64,000 bases of DNA from Candidatus Krumholzibacteriota bacterium (GCA_022711765.1 JAKLEB010000002.1:124001-188000), one strand, 5' to 3'. Positions 1 to 9,057 are shown, numbered from the stretch's first letter. Numbers and translations: made by a program. Notes: generated by a model not told the origin, from the letters alone.

Positions 1-682
1 GCAGGAACCGGCCGATGCGTTCGATCTCCTCGGGCGGGCAGCCGTGCATCGTCGAGACGGTGACGCTGTCGGCGAGGCGGTCGGGAACGGGAATCGCGAG
101 CGCCGCGGGAGCGACCGCCGCCGCGGCGCGCAATCGCTGGTCCAGCTCGGCTCGCGACGCGGTGAGCCGGTCGAGGCATCGCTGCACGCGCGCGCTCGTG
201 ATGCCGGCCAGGTCGTAGCCCACGCTCACGTCCATCACGAAGCCGGGCTCGTCCGGGTCGAGCGCCCCGACCTCGAGCTGCAGGACGCGGATCGCGGTCC
301 ACGCGTCGAGGTACTGGCCGGCGCTCGCGTCGAGCGACAGCTCCTGGGACCACTCGCAGTTGTAGCCCGCGTCCTGCATGTCGATGCACGGGCGCGCGAT
401 GGCGAGCCGGTCCCGCGCCTGGACGGTCTTCAGCTCGAGGTAGCGCGCGCCGCACAGCCAGGCCGCGACCAGATTCGGCGCGAGCTGGGTGTGGGGCCCG
501 GCCGCGACGCCGATCGGGGCGTCGAGCCGGTGGCCGCGCCGCCAGAGCGCGTCCGGGCGGCCGCGCAGGTCCGTGCAGAAGAGGTCCTCGCAGAGGCCGA
601 AGACCGTGCCGCGCGTCGCACGCTCGCGCCGGATCCACTCCAGCAGACCGGCGAGGGACAGGGGCGCGAGCTCGACGGTCAT
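1..682 (-). CDS. ygfK: YgfK-family flavin/FeS oxidoreductase, N-terminal part (cut by window edge)
   Basis: The first 227 residues of a YgfK-family protein (known as the putative selenate-reductase subunit family) are visible; family members are about 1,000 residues, so most of the gene lies beyond the left edge. The visible part is a dihydroorotate-dehydrogenase-like barrel: 'AAGPHTQLAPNLVAAW', 'LELKTVQ', 'YNCEWS' and 'STMHGCPPEEI' match the family's best-conserved stretches as I remember them from E. coli YgfK. The ATG at 682 is 4 bp past the ygeW stop and is preceded by GGGATGAGG, so translation is probably coupled. In E. coli and gut bacteria the gene travels with ygeW, ygeY, xdhD, ssnA and hyuA and is needed for anaerobic purine use. 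A dihydropyrimidine-dehydrogenase-like reduction is the usual proposal, and the exact substrate here is inferred. Confidence 0.92.
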   Translation of the reverse strand, partial: MTVELAPLSLAGLLEWIRRERATRGTVFGLCEDLFCTDLRGRPDALWRRGHRLDAPIGVAAGPHTQLAPNLVAAWLCGARYLELKTVQARDRLAIARPCIDMQDAGYNCEWSQELSLDASAGQYLDAWTAIRVLQLEVGALDPDEPGFVMDVSVGYDLAGITSARVQRCLDRLTASRAELDQRLRAAAAVAPAALAIPVPDRLADSVTVSTMHGCPPEEIERIGRFL

Positions 683-686
683 GGCC

Positions 687-1880
687 TCATCCCAGGAGGC
701 GCGGCGCGGCGCGGCGCGCGAGGTTGCGCAGCAGGGCCGCGGGGTCGCGGAAGCGGCTGCAGAGGATCATCGCGGCGATCACGTACGGTTTGTAGCCGGC
801 CTGGCGGTAGAGCGGCTCGCGGTACTGCTCGAAGACCTCGGCCTCGACCTCGCCCTGCTCGCAGGACACGCCGGAGATGTCCGCCGGCAGGCAGTGCAGG
901 TAGAGAGCGCGGCCCTCGCGGGTCGTGTCCATGAGCGCGCGGCCGCAGGTCCAATCGGCGAATCGGGCGTTGGTCGCGAGGCACTCGCGCTCGAGGTCCG
1001 CGAGGCCCTGACGGTCGCCGGCGCGCAGGAGCTCGGTGCGGCGCTCCATGACCGCGTACGGCGCCCAGCTCTTGGGGTAGACGATATCGGCGCCGGCGAA
1101 CGCGTCGGCCAGATCGTCGGTCGTCCGGAAGCTGCCGCCGCTCTGGCGCGACTGTGCGGCGGCCCGCTCGAGGACGCTCGGGATCAGGTCGTAGCCGGGC
1201 GGATGCGCGAGGACGACCTCCATCCCGAGCCGGGTCATCAGGCCGAGCACGCCCTGCGGCACCGACAGCGGCTTGCCGTAGCTCGGCGAGTAGGCCCAGC
1301 TCATCACGATCTTGCGGCCGCGCAACTGCGAGACCGAGCCGAACTCGTGCGCCAGGTGGAGCAGGTCGGCCATGGTCTGTGTAGGGTGGTCGACGTCGCT
1401 CTGCAGGTTCACGATGGCCGGACGCGACGGCAGCACGCCTTCCCGGCAAGCCTGGTCGAGCGCGGCCGCGACCTCGAGCATGTACGCGTGGCCGGCGCCG
1501 AGGTACATGTCGTCGCGGATGCCGATCGCCTCGCTGAGGAACGAGACCATGACCGCGGTCTCGCGGACGGTCTCGCCGTGCGAGAGCTGCGACTTGCCTT
1601 CGTCGAGGTCCTGGACCGCGAGCCCGAGCAGGTTCGCGGCCGAGGCGAACGAGAAGCGCGTGCGGGTCGAGTTGTCGCGGAACTGGGAGACCGCCAGGCC
1701 CGAGTCGAAGCAGCGGCAGGAGATGTTCCGCTCGCGCAGCTGGCGCAGGACGTCCGCGACGTCGTGGACCGTGTGCAGGTCGTCGAGGCTCCGGTCCCAG
1801 GTCAGCAGGAAATCCTGCCCGTGCATGCCGTTGCGGCGGCCGGCCACGCGGTCGCAGAGTCGATTCAGCTCCTCGAGCAT
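687..1880 (-). CDS. ygeW: YgeW-family carbamoyltransferase
   Basis: This 397-residue protein belongs to the aspartate/ornithine carbamoyltransferase superfamily, YgeW branch, and has the length of E. coli YgeW (396). The carbamoyl-phosphate loop 'STRTR' is at residues 71-75, followed by 'HPTQT' and 'HCLPA', the other two active-site signatures. The YgeW-type N-terminus 'NGMHGQDFLLTWDRS' is present. The ATG at 1880 has GGAGG about 9 bp upstream, 17 bp after the ygeY stop. In purine-degrading gut bacteria this family is thought to work in the reverse, carbamoyl-phosphate-yielding direction on ureido compounds made downstream of the purine ring, giving ATP through carbamate kinase. That role is taken from the family and operon, not shown by this sequence. 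It is clearly not a housekeeping OTCase, given its neighbours ygeY, xdhD and ygfK. Confidence 0.93.
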   Translation of the reverse strand: MLEELNRLCDRVAGRRNGMHGQDFLLTWDRSLDDLHTVHDVADVLRQLRERNISCRCFDSGLAVSQFRDNSTRTRFSFASAANLLGLAVQDLDEGKSQLSHGETVRETAVMVSFLSEAIGIRDDMYLGAGHAYMLEVAAALDQACREGVLPSRPAIVNLQSDVDHPTQTMADLLHLAHEFGSVSQLRGRKIVMSWAYSPSYGKPLSVPQGVLGLMTRLGMEVVLAHPPGYDLIPSVLERAAAQSRQSGGSFRTTDDLADAFAGADIVYPKSWAPYAVMERRTELLRAGDRQGLADLERECLATNARFADWTCGRALMDTTREGRALYLHCLPADISGVSCEQGEVEAEVFEQYREPLYRQAGYKPYVIAAMILCSRFRDPAALLRNLARRAAPRLLG

Positions 1881-1897
1881 CGTCGCGAATCCTCCGG

Positions 1898-3097
1898 TCA
1901 CGAGCCAGCCCGCGCCAGGCGCAGGGCGAAGTGAGCGTAGAAGGCGGCGGCCCGGACCAGGTGGTCCACCGGCACCTTCTCGTTGGGAGCGTGGGCGAGG
2001 GTCTCGTCGCCGGGGCCGAAGCCGATCACCGGGATCCCGTGCAGGCCGTTGATGGCGATCGCGTTGGTCGAGAACGTCCAGCGGCCGACTCGCGGCGCCT
2101 CGCCGAACAGCTCGGTCGCCACGGTCACGCCCTCGCGAACGGCGGGATGGTCGGCGGGAATCGTCCAGGTCGGGTAGTACTTCTCCATCCCGTAGCGCAG
2201 CCCGGTGTAGGCCACGCCGTCGTAGTGGAGGACCTCGACCGCGCCCCGGTCGCTGTCGAGCAGCGCGCGCACTTCCGCCAGCGCCGACTCGCGCGTCTCG
2301 CCGGCCGTCAGGCGCCGGTCGAGGTGCAGCCGCGCGGAATCGGGCACCGCGCACAGGGACGGTCCGCTCGAGCGGAACTCGGTCACCGTGACGCTGCCCT
2401 TGCCGAGGAACGGGTCGCTCGCGAGCCGCGCGTGGAGCTGCTCGATCTCGCGGCAGGCGCGCGCCGCGGCGTACACGGCGTTCACGCCGCGCTCGGGCGC
2501 CGAGCCGTGCGCCGACCGCCCGCGGAACGACGCCGCCATCTCCATGCGGCCGCGGTGGCCGCGGTAGAGGTTCAGGTTGGTGGGCTCGGTGCAGATCACG
2601 AAGTCGGGCCGCAGGCCGCCCTCCTCGATCAGGTACTTCCAGCAGAGGCCGTCGCAGTCTTCCTCCATCACGGTGCCGGTGCACAGCAGCGTGAGGCGAT
2701 CGCCGAGCCCCAGCTCCTTGACGATCCTGCCCGCCGTCACGAACGCGGCGGCCCCGCCCTCCTGATCGACCGAGCCGCGGCCGAGCACGTGGTCGCCGCG
2801 CACCTCGCCGCTGAAGGGATCGAACTCCCAGTTCGCCGGGTCGCCCACGTCGACCGTGTCCATGTGCGCGTCGATCGCGAGCACGCGCGGGCCGCTGCCG
2901 ATGCGGCCGATCACGTTGCCCAGTGGGTCGATGGCGACCTCGTCGAAGCCCGCCGCGTCGAGCTGGCGGGCCAGCTCGGCGTTCACCTCGCGCTCCTGGC
3001 CGCTGAGCGAGGGGATCCGCACCAGCCGGCCGAGGTTGGCCGCGGTCTCGTCGCGATACTTCGTCGCCAGCTGCAGCACCTGACGGGCGGAGCTCAT
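1898..3097 (-). CDS. ygeY: YgeY-family M20 metallohydrolase
   Basis: This is a 399-residue M20-fold hydrolase of the YgeY type, a family found with selenium-dependent molybdenum hydroxylase genes. Metal-ligand motifs are visible in order: 'DAHMDTVD' (His/Asp of the first site), 'GRGSVDQEGG' (bridging Asp), and 'MEEDCDG' (the Glu-Glu catalytic/metal pair). A dimerisation insertion follows ('GRSAHGSAPERGVNA'), then 'FSTNAIAINGLHGIPVIGFG' near the C-terminus. The ATG at 3097 overlaps the stop of the upstream Mo-hydroxylase gene (ATGA), which is strong evidence for one operon. Family members deacylate or hydrolyse small amides; in anaerobic purine use YgeY is proposed to open a ureido or amide intermediate before YgeW. 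Substrate is inferred from context only. Confidence 0.92.
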   Translation of the reverse strand: MSSARQVLQLATKYRDETAANLGRLVRIPSLSGQEREVNAELARQLDAAGFDEVAIDPLGNVIGRIGSGPRVLAIDAHMDTVDVGDPANWEFDPFSGEVRGDHVLGRGSVDQEGGAAAFVTAGRIVKELGLGDRLTLLCTGTVMEEDCDGLCWKYLIEEGGLRPDFVICTEPTNLNLYRGHRGRMEMAASFRGRSAHGSAPERGVNAVYAAARACREIEQLHARLASDPFLGKGSVTVTEFRSSGPSLCAVPDSARLHLDRRLTAGETRESALAEVRALLDSDRGAVEVLHYDGVAYTGLRYGMEKYYPTWTIPADHPAVREGVTVATELFGEAPRVGRWTFSTNAIAINGLHGIPVIGFGPGDETLAHAPNEKVPVDHLVRAAAFYAHFALRLARAGS

Positions 3098-5391
3098 GAG
3101 GGGGACTCCTCAAGGTTCGGGGTCGCGTGGCCGGTGGCGCGACCGGCCAGAAGTTGCAGGGTGCGCTCGCAGGTGAGCGGCGCCGTGTAGTCGGCGGCGA
3201 GGTCGCCCCGCGCGGCGGCGAGCGCATCACGCAGCGCGAAGTAAGCGCCGATGCCGTACATCAGGGGCGGCTCGCCGATGCCCTTCGAGCCGAGCACCGC
3301 GTGCGGGTTGTCCGCGTCTTCCAGGAATGCGACCTCGAGCACGGGCGGCACGAAGCCGAGGTCGGGGACCTTGTACTTGCCGGCGGTGTCCTGCCGCAGG
3401 CGGCCCGCTTCATCCCAGGTCACGTCCTCCAGGAGCATCCAGCCGAGCCCCTGCGCGAGCGCGCCCTCGACCTGGCCGCGGTCGGTCGCGAGGTCGATGG
3501 ACTTGCCGGCGTCGTGCACGAGTCGCACAGCGTCGATCGTCGCCGTGCCGCGCAGGCAGTCGAGGGTGACCTCGGTGATCGCGGTGCCGTAGACGTGGTA
3601 CGCGAACGGCCGGCCCTTCTCGGCGGTCTTGTCGAAGGCGATGCGCGGCGTCGCGTAGTGCGCGTGGGCGGAGAGGTCGATCCGTGCGAGTTGGGCGGAC
3701 CGGATCAGCTCCGGCCAGTCGAGCGGCGTCGATTGACCCGCGAGGAGGACCCGCTCGTCGGCGAACCCGATCTGGGCCGGCTCGGCGCCGCCCAGCCGGT
3801 CAGCCGCGAACTGCTGCAGTCGCCCGCGGATCTGCAGGCACGCGAGGCGGGTCGCCATGCCGTTCAGGTCGGCGCCGGCGCTCGCGGCGGTCGGCGAGGT
3901 GTTGGCGACGCGGCTCGTGTTCGTGGTGTCGAGCCGCACGCGAGCGGTCGCGACGCCGAGCGCGGCGGCGACGATCCTGCGGATCTTCTGGTTCACTCCC
4001 TGGCCCATCTCGACCGCGCCCGTCGCGACGCCGACGCTGCCGTCCGCGTAGACGTGCACGAGCGCGCCCGCCTGGTTCAGCGAGGGGTTGGTGAACGAGA
4101 TGCCGAAGCACACGGGCATGACCGCCGTGCCCTTCTTCGTCCCGGCGTGGCTGCGGTTGTGCTCGGCCGCGGCGCTCGCGATGGCGGCGAAGTCGTAGGC
4201 GCGGTCGGCCTCGTTCCAGCAGCGCTCGGCGTGGCATTCGTCCGCCGTCTGTCCGTAGGGGAAGACCGAGCCCTCGCGCAGCAGGTTGCGCCGCTGCAGG
4301 TCGCGGGCCGCGACGCCCATGCCGCGCGCCGCCGCGTCGATCGCCGCCTCCAGCACGAACATCGCCTGCGGCCCGCCGAAGCCCCGGAAGGCCGTGAACG
4401 GCGCCAGGTTGGTGCGGCAGCTGAGGGCCGTGGCGCGGACGTTCGCGATCGCGTAGCTGCCAGTCGCGTGGAACAGCGAGCGCTCGAGGATCGCCGGCGA
4501 GAGGTCGGCCGCCGAGCCGGCGTTCTGGTAGTACACGACCTCGTAGGCGAGGAACTCGCCGTCCTCGGCGAGCCCGAGCTTGAAGTCCGAGCTGTACGGA
4601 TGCCGCTTGCCGGTCATCACCAGGTCGTCGCGGCGGTCGAGCACGAGACGCACGGCGCAGCCCGTGAGCGCCGCTCCGAGCGCGCAGATCACGGCCCACG
4701 GCGTCGCCTGGTCTTCCTTGCCGCCGAATCCCCCGCCGAGCCGTCGCACGTCGACCTCGACCGCGTGCATCGGCACGCCCAGGACGCGCGCGGCCTGTCG
4801 CTGGACCCCGGTCGGCGACTGCGTCGACGAGTGGATCACGACCGTGCCGTTCTCCGCCGGCACCGCGAGGGCGCCCTGCGTCTCCAGGTAGAAATGTTCC
4901 TGGGCGCCGCTGTCGGCGCGACCGGTCACGACCTGCGCGCAGCGCGACCACGCCGCGTCGACGTCACCGAGCGCGAACGTTCGCGCGGGCAACAGGAGCT
5001 GTCCGCGGGCCGCGGCCGCCCGCGCGTCGAGCACCGGCGGCAGCGGGTCGATCTCGAGGGCGATGTCCCGTCGCGCCCGCCGCGCCGCGGCGAGAGTCTC
5101 CGCCAGGACGACCGCGACCGGCTGTCCCACGTGGTGGACCGTGCCGTCGGCGAGGAGCGGCTCGTCGGGCAGGATCGGGCCGATCTGGTTCTCGCCGGGG
5201 ATGTCGGCCGCCGTGAGCACGCGGACCACGCCCGAGTGTTGCAGCGCACCGGACGCATCGAGACGGGTGATCGTGCCGTGGGCCACCGGCGAGCCGAGCA
5301 CCGCGGCGAAGAGCTGACCCGCCGGCGCGGCGAGGTCGTCGACGAAGGTCGACTCGCCCCGCACGTGCAGGTAGACGTCCTCGCGGCTCAT
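3094..5391 (-). CDS. molybdenum hydroxylase large (Mo-cofactor) subunit, XdhD-like
   Basis: A 765-residue molybdopterin-binding subunit of the xanthine dehydrogenase family. Starting at residue 1 ('MSREDVYLHVRGESTFVDD') it has the N-terminal a/b hammerhead domain, then the Mo-binding part with 'GGGFGGKED', 'FRGFGGPQ' and 'EMGQGVNQ', and ends with 'LGSKGIGEPPLMYG', which carries the catalytic Glu. Unlike E. coli XdhD (about 950 residues), it lacks its own FeS domain; that domain is supplied by the next gene upstream. Start and stop both overlap neighbours by ATGA. The company of YgeW, YgeY and YgfK suggests the selenium-dependent class (labile Se on the Mo centre, not selenocysteine) acting on xanthine, urate or a related purine. 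The Se-maturation genes selD, yqeB and yqeC are not in the window, so selenium dependence is inferred. Confidence 0.9.
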   Translation of the reverse strand: MSREDVYLHVRGESTFVDDLAAPAGQLFAAVLGSPVAHGTITRLDASGALQHSGVVRVLTAADIPGENQIGPILPDEPLLADGTVHHVGQPVAVVLAETLAAARRARRDIALEIDPLPPVLDARAAAARGQLLLPARTFALGDVDAAWSRCAQVVTGRADSGAQEHFYLETQGALAVPAENGTVVIHSSTQSPTGVQRQAARVLGVPMHAVEVDVRRLGGGFGGKEDQATPWAVICALGAALTGCAVRLVLDRRDDLVMTGKRHPYSSDFKLGLAEDGEFLAYEVVYYQNAGSAADLSPAILERSLFHATGSYAIANVRATALSCRTNLAPFTAFRGFGGPQAMFVLEAAIDAAARGMGVAARDLQRRNLLREGSVFPYGQTADECHAERCWNEADRAYDFAAIASAAAEHNRSHAGTKKGTAVMPVCFGISFTNPSLNQAGALVHVYADGSVGVATGAVEMGQGVNQKIRRIVAAALGVATARVRLDTTNTSRVANTSPTAASAGADLNGMATRLACLQIRGRLQQFAADRLGGAEPAQIGFADERVLLAGQSTPLDWPELIRSAQLARIDLSAHAHYATPRIAFDKTAEKGRPFAYHVYGTAITEVTLDCLRGTATIDAVRLVHDAGKSIDLATDRGQVEGALAQGLGWMLLEDVTWDEAGRLRQDTAGKYKVPDLGFVPPVLEVAFLEDADNPHAVLGSKGIGEPPLMYGIGAYFALRDALAAARGDLAADYTAPLTCERTLQLLAGRATGHATPNLEESPS

Positions 5392-6809
5392 ACGAGCTCC
5401 TCGACGCGCAGCCGGTCGGGCGCGACCCGCAGGAGGTGGGCGAAGAGGACGCGGCGGGCGAGCTCTCGCTTGTACCCGGCTGAACCCCGCACGTCGCTGA
5501 TCGGGGCGATCTCGGACTCCAGCACGTCGGCGGCGGCCAGCGCGGTCGCCGCGTCGAGCGTGCGGCCCGTGAGGTAGGCCGCCGTCGAGCTCGCGGAAAG
5601 CGGCACCGGCGCGACGCCGCCCACCGCGAGGGTCACCCGTTCCAGCAGGCCGTCCCGGCAGCGGATCCGCGCGGCCGAGTTCACGCCCGCGATGTCGAGG
5701 AAGCGGCGCTGCGAGACCTTCTCGAAGGAAACCAGGTCGCCGGCCACGCTCGCCGGGACCCTTACGGCCGCGACCAACTCGCCGGGCTCGCGCGCGAGTT
5801 GCTTGTAGCCGAGGAAGAACTCGCTCAGCGGCACGGTACGCCGCCGTCCGTCGCGGCTCAGGACGACCTTCGCGCCGAGGGCCAGCAGAAGGATGGTCAC
5901 GTCGCCGATCGGGGAGGCGTTGACGAGGTTGCCGGCCACGGTCGCCCGGTTGCGGATCAGGGTCGACCCGAAGCGGCCGACGATCGCCGGCGCGTCGGGC
6001 ACGAGCGCACGGAACTCCGGCGCGTGCCCGAACTCCTCGATCGTGACGGCGCCCCCGATCACCAGCTCGTCGAGCTCGCGCTCGATCACCCGCAGCTCGG
6101 GCCGGCGAGAGAGGTAGGCCAGGTCGGCGGCGGCGGGCAGGTCTGGTTGCTGAACGATCAGGTCGGTGCCGCCCGCGAAGAGCACGGCCGGCGCGGTGGT
6201 GTCGAACCGCTCGATCGGCGGCGCGCCCAGGGTCGACAGGCGTGCCGCGGCGGTCGCGAAGGCGGCGGGGAGGATGCCCCACTCGGCGAGTTGATCCACC
6301 CGCGCGCGGGTCGGGTCAAGAAGCGGTCGATAGGTTGCGGCGAGCGCGGTCACCGCGCGCACGATCGCGGCGTAGCCGGTGCAGCGGCAGATGTTGCCGT
6401 CGAGGGCGGCGAGGCCGTCGTTCACCGAGAGGTCCGCGCTATCGAGGAAGAACCCGGTGAGCGACACCACCATGCCGGGGAAGCAGAATCCGCACTGGGG
6501 GGCGCCCTCGTCGACGAACTGCTGCTGGATGGGATTGAGACCGGTCGGCGGATTCAGGCCTTCGATGGTCACGAGATGGCGGCCGGGCAGCTCGCCCACC
6601 GGCAAGAGACACGAGGCGACCGCGCGGTACACGACGCCGCGCGGCGACAGCTCGCCGAGCAGCACCGTGCACGCGCCGCACTCGCCCTCGCCGCAGCCCT
6701 CCTTCGTGCCGCACAGCCCCTGACGCTGCCGCAACCAGGCGAGCGCGAGGCCCCGCTCGTCGGGCCCGAGCTCGACCAGGCGGTCGTTCAGGAGGAAGCG
6801 GCGCTCCAT
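5388..6809 (-). CDS. molybdenum hydroxylase fused [2Fe-2S]/FAD subunit
   Basis: A 473-residue fusion of the two electron-transfer modules of the XdhA type. Residues about 1-160 are the [2Fe-2S] region: plant-ferredoxin cluster 'CGEGECGACTV', then the second cluster with 'QCGFCFPGM' and 'NICRCTGY'. Residues about 190-470 are a CO-dehydrogenase-type FAD domain with 'LFAGGTDLIVQ', 'GGAVTIEEF' and 'RNRATVAGNLVNASPIGD'. I chose the ATG at 6809 because GGGAGGGG lies 6 bp upstream; a GTG two codons earlier overlaps the xdhC stop. The 3' end overlaps the large subunit start. Together they would form a two-polypeptide hydroxylase passing electrons from the Mo centre through two FeS clusters to FAD. 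Confidence 0.92.
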   Translation of the reverse strand: MERRFLLNDRLVELGPDERGLALAWLRQRQGLCGTKEGCGEGECGACTVLLGELSPRGVVYRAVASCLLPVGELPGRHLVTIEGLNPPTGLNPIQQQFVDEGAPQCGFCFPGMVVSLTGFFLDSADLSVNDGLAALDGNICRCTGYAAIVRAVTALAATYRPLLDPTRARVDQLAEWGILPAAFATAAARLSTLGAPPIERFDTTAPAVLFAGGTDLIVQQPDLPAAADLAYLSRRPELRVIERELDELVIGGAVTIEEFGHAPEFRALVPDAPAIVGRFGSTLIRNRATVAGNLVNASPIGDVTILLLALGAKVVLSRDGRRRTVPLSEFFLGYKQLAREPGELVAAVRVPASVAGDLVSFEKVSQRRFLDIAGVNSAARIRCRDGLLERVTLAVGGVAPVPLSASSTAAYLTGRTLDAATALAAADVLESEIAPISDVRGSAGYKRELARRVLFAHLLRVAPDRLRVEELV

Positions 6810-6811
6810 GG

Positions 6812-7648
6812 TCACCCCTCCCGCGGCCGGCCGGGCCGCGCGCGGTCGCGCAGGTGGACGTGGCCGCTCACGCCGTGGCGGCAGGCCTGCATCTCGGCCG
6901 CGATCGAGAGCGCGACGGCGGCCGGCGAGTTGCCGCCGAGATAAAGGCCGACCGGCATGTGGATCCAGTCGAGGTCGATGTCCCCACCGAGCTGCTCGCG
7001 CACGCGCGCCAGCATCTCGACCCGCTTGCGCCGCGAGGCCACGACGCCGAGGTACCGCGGCCGCTCGTTCGCGCGCAGCACGTGCTCCAGGACGCGCTCG
7101 TCGCAGGTGTGGGAGTGGGTGGCGATCACGACGTAGCTCACGGCGAGGTCCGCGAGCGGCGGCAACTCGGCGTAGTCCGGACCCGCGAGCGCACGCGGGC
7201 CGGCGAGGTCCGCGAGCTGGTCGGGCCGGCTGTCGATGAAGGTGACCGCGAAGTCGAGCGGCGCCAGGTAGTCGCGCAGCGCGCGACCGACGTGGCCCGC
7301 GCCGAACAGGTAGGCGCGCGTTCCCGGGCCGAGGACCTCGTAGAACAGCGTGACCCTGCCGCCGCAGATCATGCCGAGCGGTTCTCCGCGGCCGCCGCCG
7401 TCGCCCTCCTCGAGGGCGTATTCCTTGAGCAAAGGCCGCCCGGCGGCGAGTACGCCCTGGGCCTCGGCGATCGCGCGATGCTCGAGCTTGCCGCCGCCGA
7501 CCGTACCGGCGACCCGGCCGCGCGCGTCGACCAGCATCTTGGCCTGCAGCTCGGTCGGGACGTGGCCCTCGCTCGCGACGACGGTCACGAGGACGGCCGC
7601 TTGACCGCGGGCGCGCAGGCTGATGATCTCGGTGTAGATGTCCTGCAT
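6812..7648 (-). CDS. xdhC: XdhC/CoxF-family Mo-hydroxylase maturation factor
   Basis: This 278-residue protein has the XdhC N-terminal domain ('RGQAAVLVTVVASEGHVP', 'VGGGKLEHRAI') and a C-terminal Rossmann domain ('YLFGAGHVGRALRDYL', 'VTFIDSRPDQLADL', 'VIATHSHTCDERVL', 'YLGVVASRRKR'), the normal order for the family. XdhC proteins bind the sulfurated (or, by analogy, selenated) molybdopterin cofactor and insert it into the apo-hydroxylase in the cytoplasm. The gene directly precedes the hydroxylase subunits and its stop is 2 bp from the next ATG, consistent with production in fixed ratio. Length is typical. Confidence 0.92.
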   Translation of the reverse strand: MQDIYTEIISLRARGQAAVLVTVVASEGHVPTELQAKMLVDARGRVAGTVGGGKLEHRAIAEAQGVLAAGRPLLKEYALEEGDGGGRGEPLGMICGGRVTLFYEVLGPGTRAYLFGAGHVGRALRDYLAPLDFAVTFIDSRPDQLADLAGPRALAGPDYAELPPLADLAVSYVVIATHSHTCDERVLEHVLRANERPRYLGVVASRRKRVEMLARVREQLGGDIDLDWIHMPVGLYLGGNSPAAVALSIAAEMQACRHGVSGHVHLRDRARPGRPREG

Positions 7649-7675
7649 GCGGTCACCACCCTCGTCGGCGGACGT

Positions 7676-8344
7676 TCAACCGAGCAGCCCCATGGCGAGC
7701 TCGACGAGCAGGGCCAGCGCGAAGATGCTGCCGGTCGCGAGCGGGCCGGGCTGCGGGCGAACGACGCCCGCGAGGTCCGGCACGCGGTGGACCAGGACCG
7801 CGCCCCCCGCGATCACCGCGCTGCTCGCCAGCGAATCGCGCACCAGGAAGCCCGCGGGCGTGTGCAGGCCGTCGAGCATGAGTCCGATCGACCAGCCGGC
7901 GGCGATCCCCGCCGAGTAGACGAGGAAGAGGACGCGCCAGACCGTATTGAACGCCACGGCGCCGATCGCCACGGCCGCGAGCGAGGTCCGCCGCCGGTGA
8001 TCGGCGAGCCGGCGCGCGACCAGCGCGAAGGCGAGACCTTCGAGCAGGATGGCGACGGCCGGATTGAAGACCGTGTGCAGTCTCGGCGCCGGCAGCAGGA
8101 AGTCGGCGAGCTTGAGCGAGGCCGCGGTCGCAGCCGCGAGGCCCACGCTGCGGTAGCTGCCGCCGGCGCGCAGCGCGCGGTACAGGCAGAACACGGCGAA
8201 CGGGACCAGCAGAACGCCCGAGGCGCCCGCGAACCGGACCACGTTGTGCACGAGCCAGCCAACCGTCGCTTCGTAGAGGCCCCACGCCGAGCCCCAGAAG
8301 ACGCCGGCCAGGATCACGGTCCGCGAATCCAGTCTGGCGGTCAT
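7676..8344 (-). CDS. unknown multi-pass membrane protein inside the Mo-hydroxylase operon
   Basis: A 222-residue very hydrophobic protein with about six predicted membrane segments, for example near residues 10-30, 42-60, 90-110, 118-145, 160-182 and 200-222, and a cytoplasmic basic loop 'ALVARRLADHRRRTS'. I do not recognise a family. It lies between the mocA-like and xdhC genes in the same direction (4 bp after the mocA start region boundary, 27 bp before xdhC), so it is almost certainly co-transcribed with them. Likely roles from context are substrate (purine) entry, cofactor-metal or oxyanion handling, or an unrelated passenger. The sequence does not decide between these. Confidence 0.75.
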   Translation of the reverse strand: MTARLDSRTVILAGVFWGSAWGLYEATVGWLVHNVVRFAGASGVLLVPFAVFCLYRALRAGGSYRSVGLAAATAASLKLADFLLPAPRLHTVFNPAVAILLEGLAFALVARRLADHRRRTSLAAVAIGAVAFNTVWRVLFLVYSAGIAAGWSIGLMLDGLHTPAGFLVRDSLASSAVIAGGAVLVHRVPDLAGVVRPQPGPLATGSIFALALLVELAMGLLG

Positions 8345-8348
8345 CGCG

Positions 8349-8951
8349 TCACTCCTCGCTCGGTCGCAGGGCGGGCTCGGGGTCGAGGGCCCGGAGGTCT
8401 GCGGGGGTGTCGAGATCCATCAGCACGCCGGCGTCGGCGACCGCGTGCCGGACTGCGCCCACCGCCGCGACGATCTCGCGAAGCGTCGCCGTCGCCGGCG
8501 CGGCGAGCACGCGCGCCCGCGCCGAGATCGGCAGGAGCACGGGGTGGCCGCCGCGGCCGCCGTGCTCGGGGACGACGGCGCGCCGGCCGCCGTGGCGCAC
8601 GAACGCGTCGATCAGCTCGCCGGCCACCGCGGTGCCGACCAGCGGGCAGTCGGCCGGAAGGACGAAGAAGCCCTCGCTGCCGGGAGCGATCGCGCGCGCG
8701 CCGATCTGCACCGAGGTGAACATGCCCCGGTCGTGGTCCTCGTTCACGACCACCTCGACGCCCGCGCGACCGGCGACCAGCTCCGCGACGTCGGCCCGGC
8801 GGTGGCCCGCCACGACGACGACGCGCGAGCACCACGGCAGCAGGCAGTCGACGGCCCGCAGGACGAGCGGCACGCCGCCCACGCGGAACGCCGGCTTGAA
8901 CAGGCCGGCGCGGCGGGACCGCCCGGCCGCGAGCACGACACCCTCGAACAC
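8349..8951 (-). CDS. MocA/YgfJ-like molybdenum cofactor cytidylyltransferase
   Basis: A 200-residue MobA-like nucleotidyltransferase. The start is taken as GTG at 8951, which gives 'MFEGVVLAAGRSRRAG' and has AAAGAGG 5-6 bp upstream; the frame is open further upstream but the translation there is low-complexity and outside the fold. Visible motifs are the nucleotide loop 'LAAGRSRRAGLFKP', 'NEDHDRGMFTSVQIG' and the Mg-binding 'VLPADCPLVG'. MocA-type enzymes make the cytosine dinucleotide form of the molybdenum cofactor needed by xanthine-dehydrogenase-type hydroxylases. E. coli ygfJ (mocA) likewise sits in the ygf/xdhD neighbourhood, so the operon provides its own cofactor finishing step. Confidence 0.85.
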   Translation of the reverse strand: MFEGVVLAAGRSRRAGLFKPAFRVGGVPLVLRAVDCLLPWCSRVVVVAGHRRADVAELVAGRAGVEVVVNEDHDRGMFTSVQIGARAIAPGSEGFFVLPADCPLVGTAVAGELIDAFVRHGGRRAVVPEHGGRGGHPVLLPISARARVLAAPATATLREIVAAVGAVRHAVADAGVLMDLDTPADLRALDPEPALRPSEE

Positions 8952-9057
8952 GCTGCCTCTTTCGCCGGTCACCGGCAATGGTAGTGCCGCGCGGGGCGGG
9001 GTGTAAAGGCCGGCATGACGGGGGAGGCTCCGGTGGGAGCCGAACCGGTCGAGGCCC

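Noticed and set aside
489..5577. Long open frames on the plus strand opposite the Mo-hydroxylase genes
   Set aside because: They are antisense shadows of the GC-rich genes; their translations are Arg/Ala/Gly-rich with no domain and no ribosome-binding sites.
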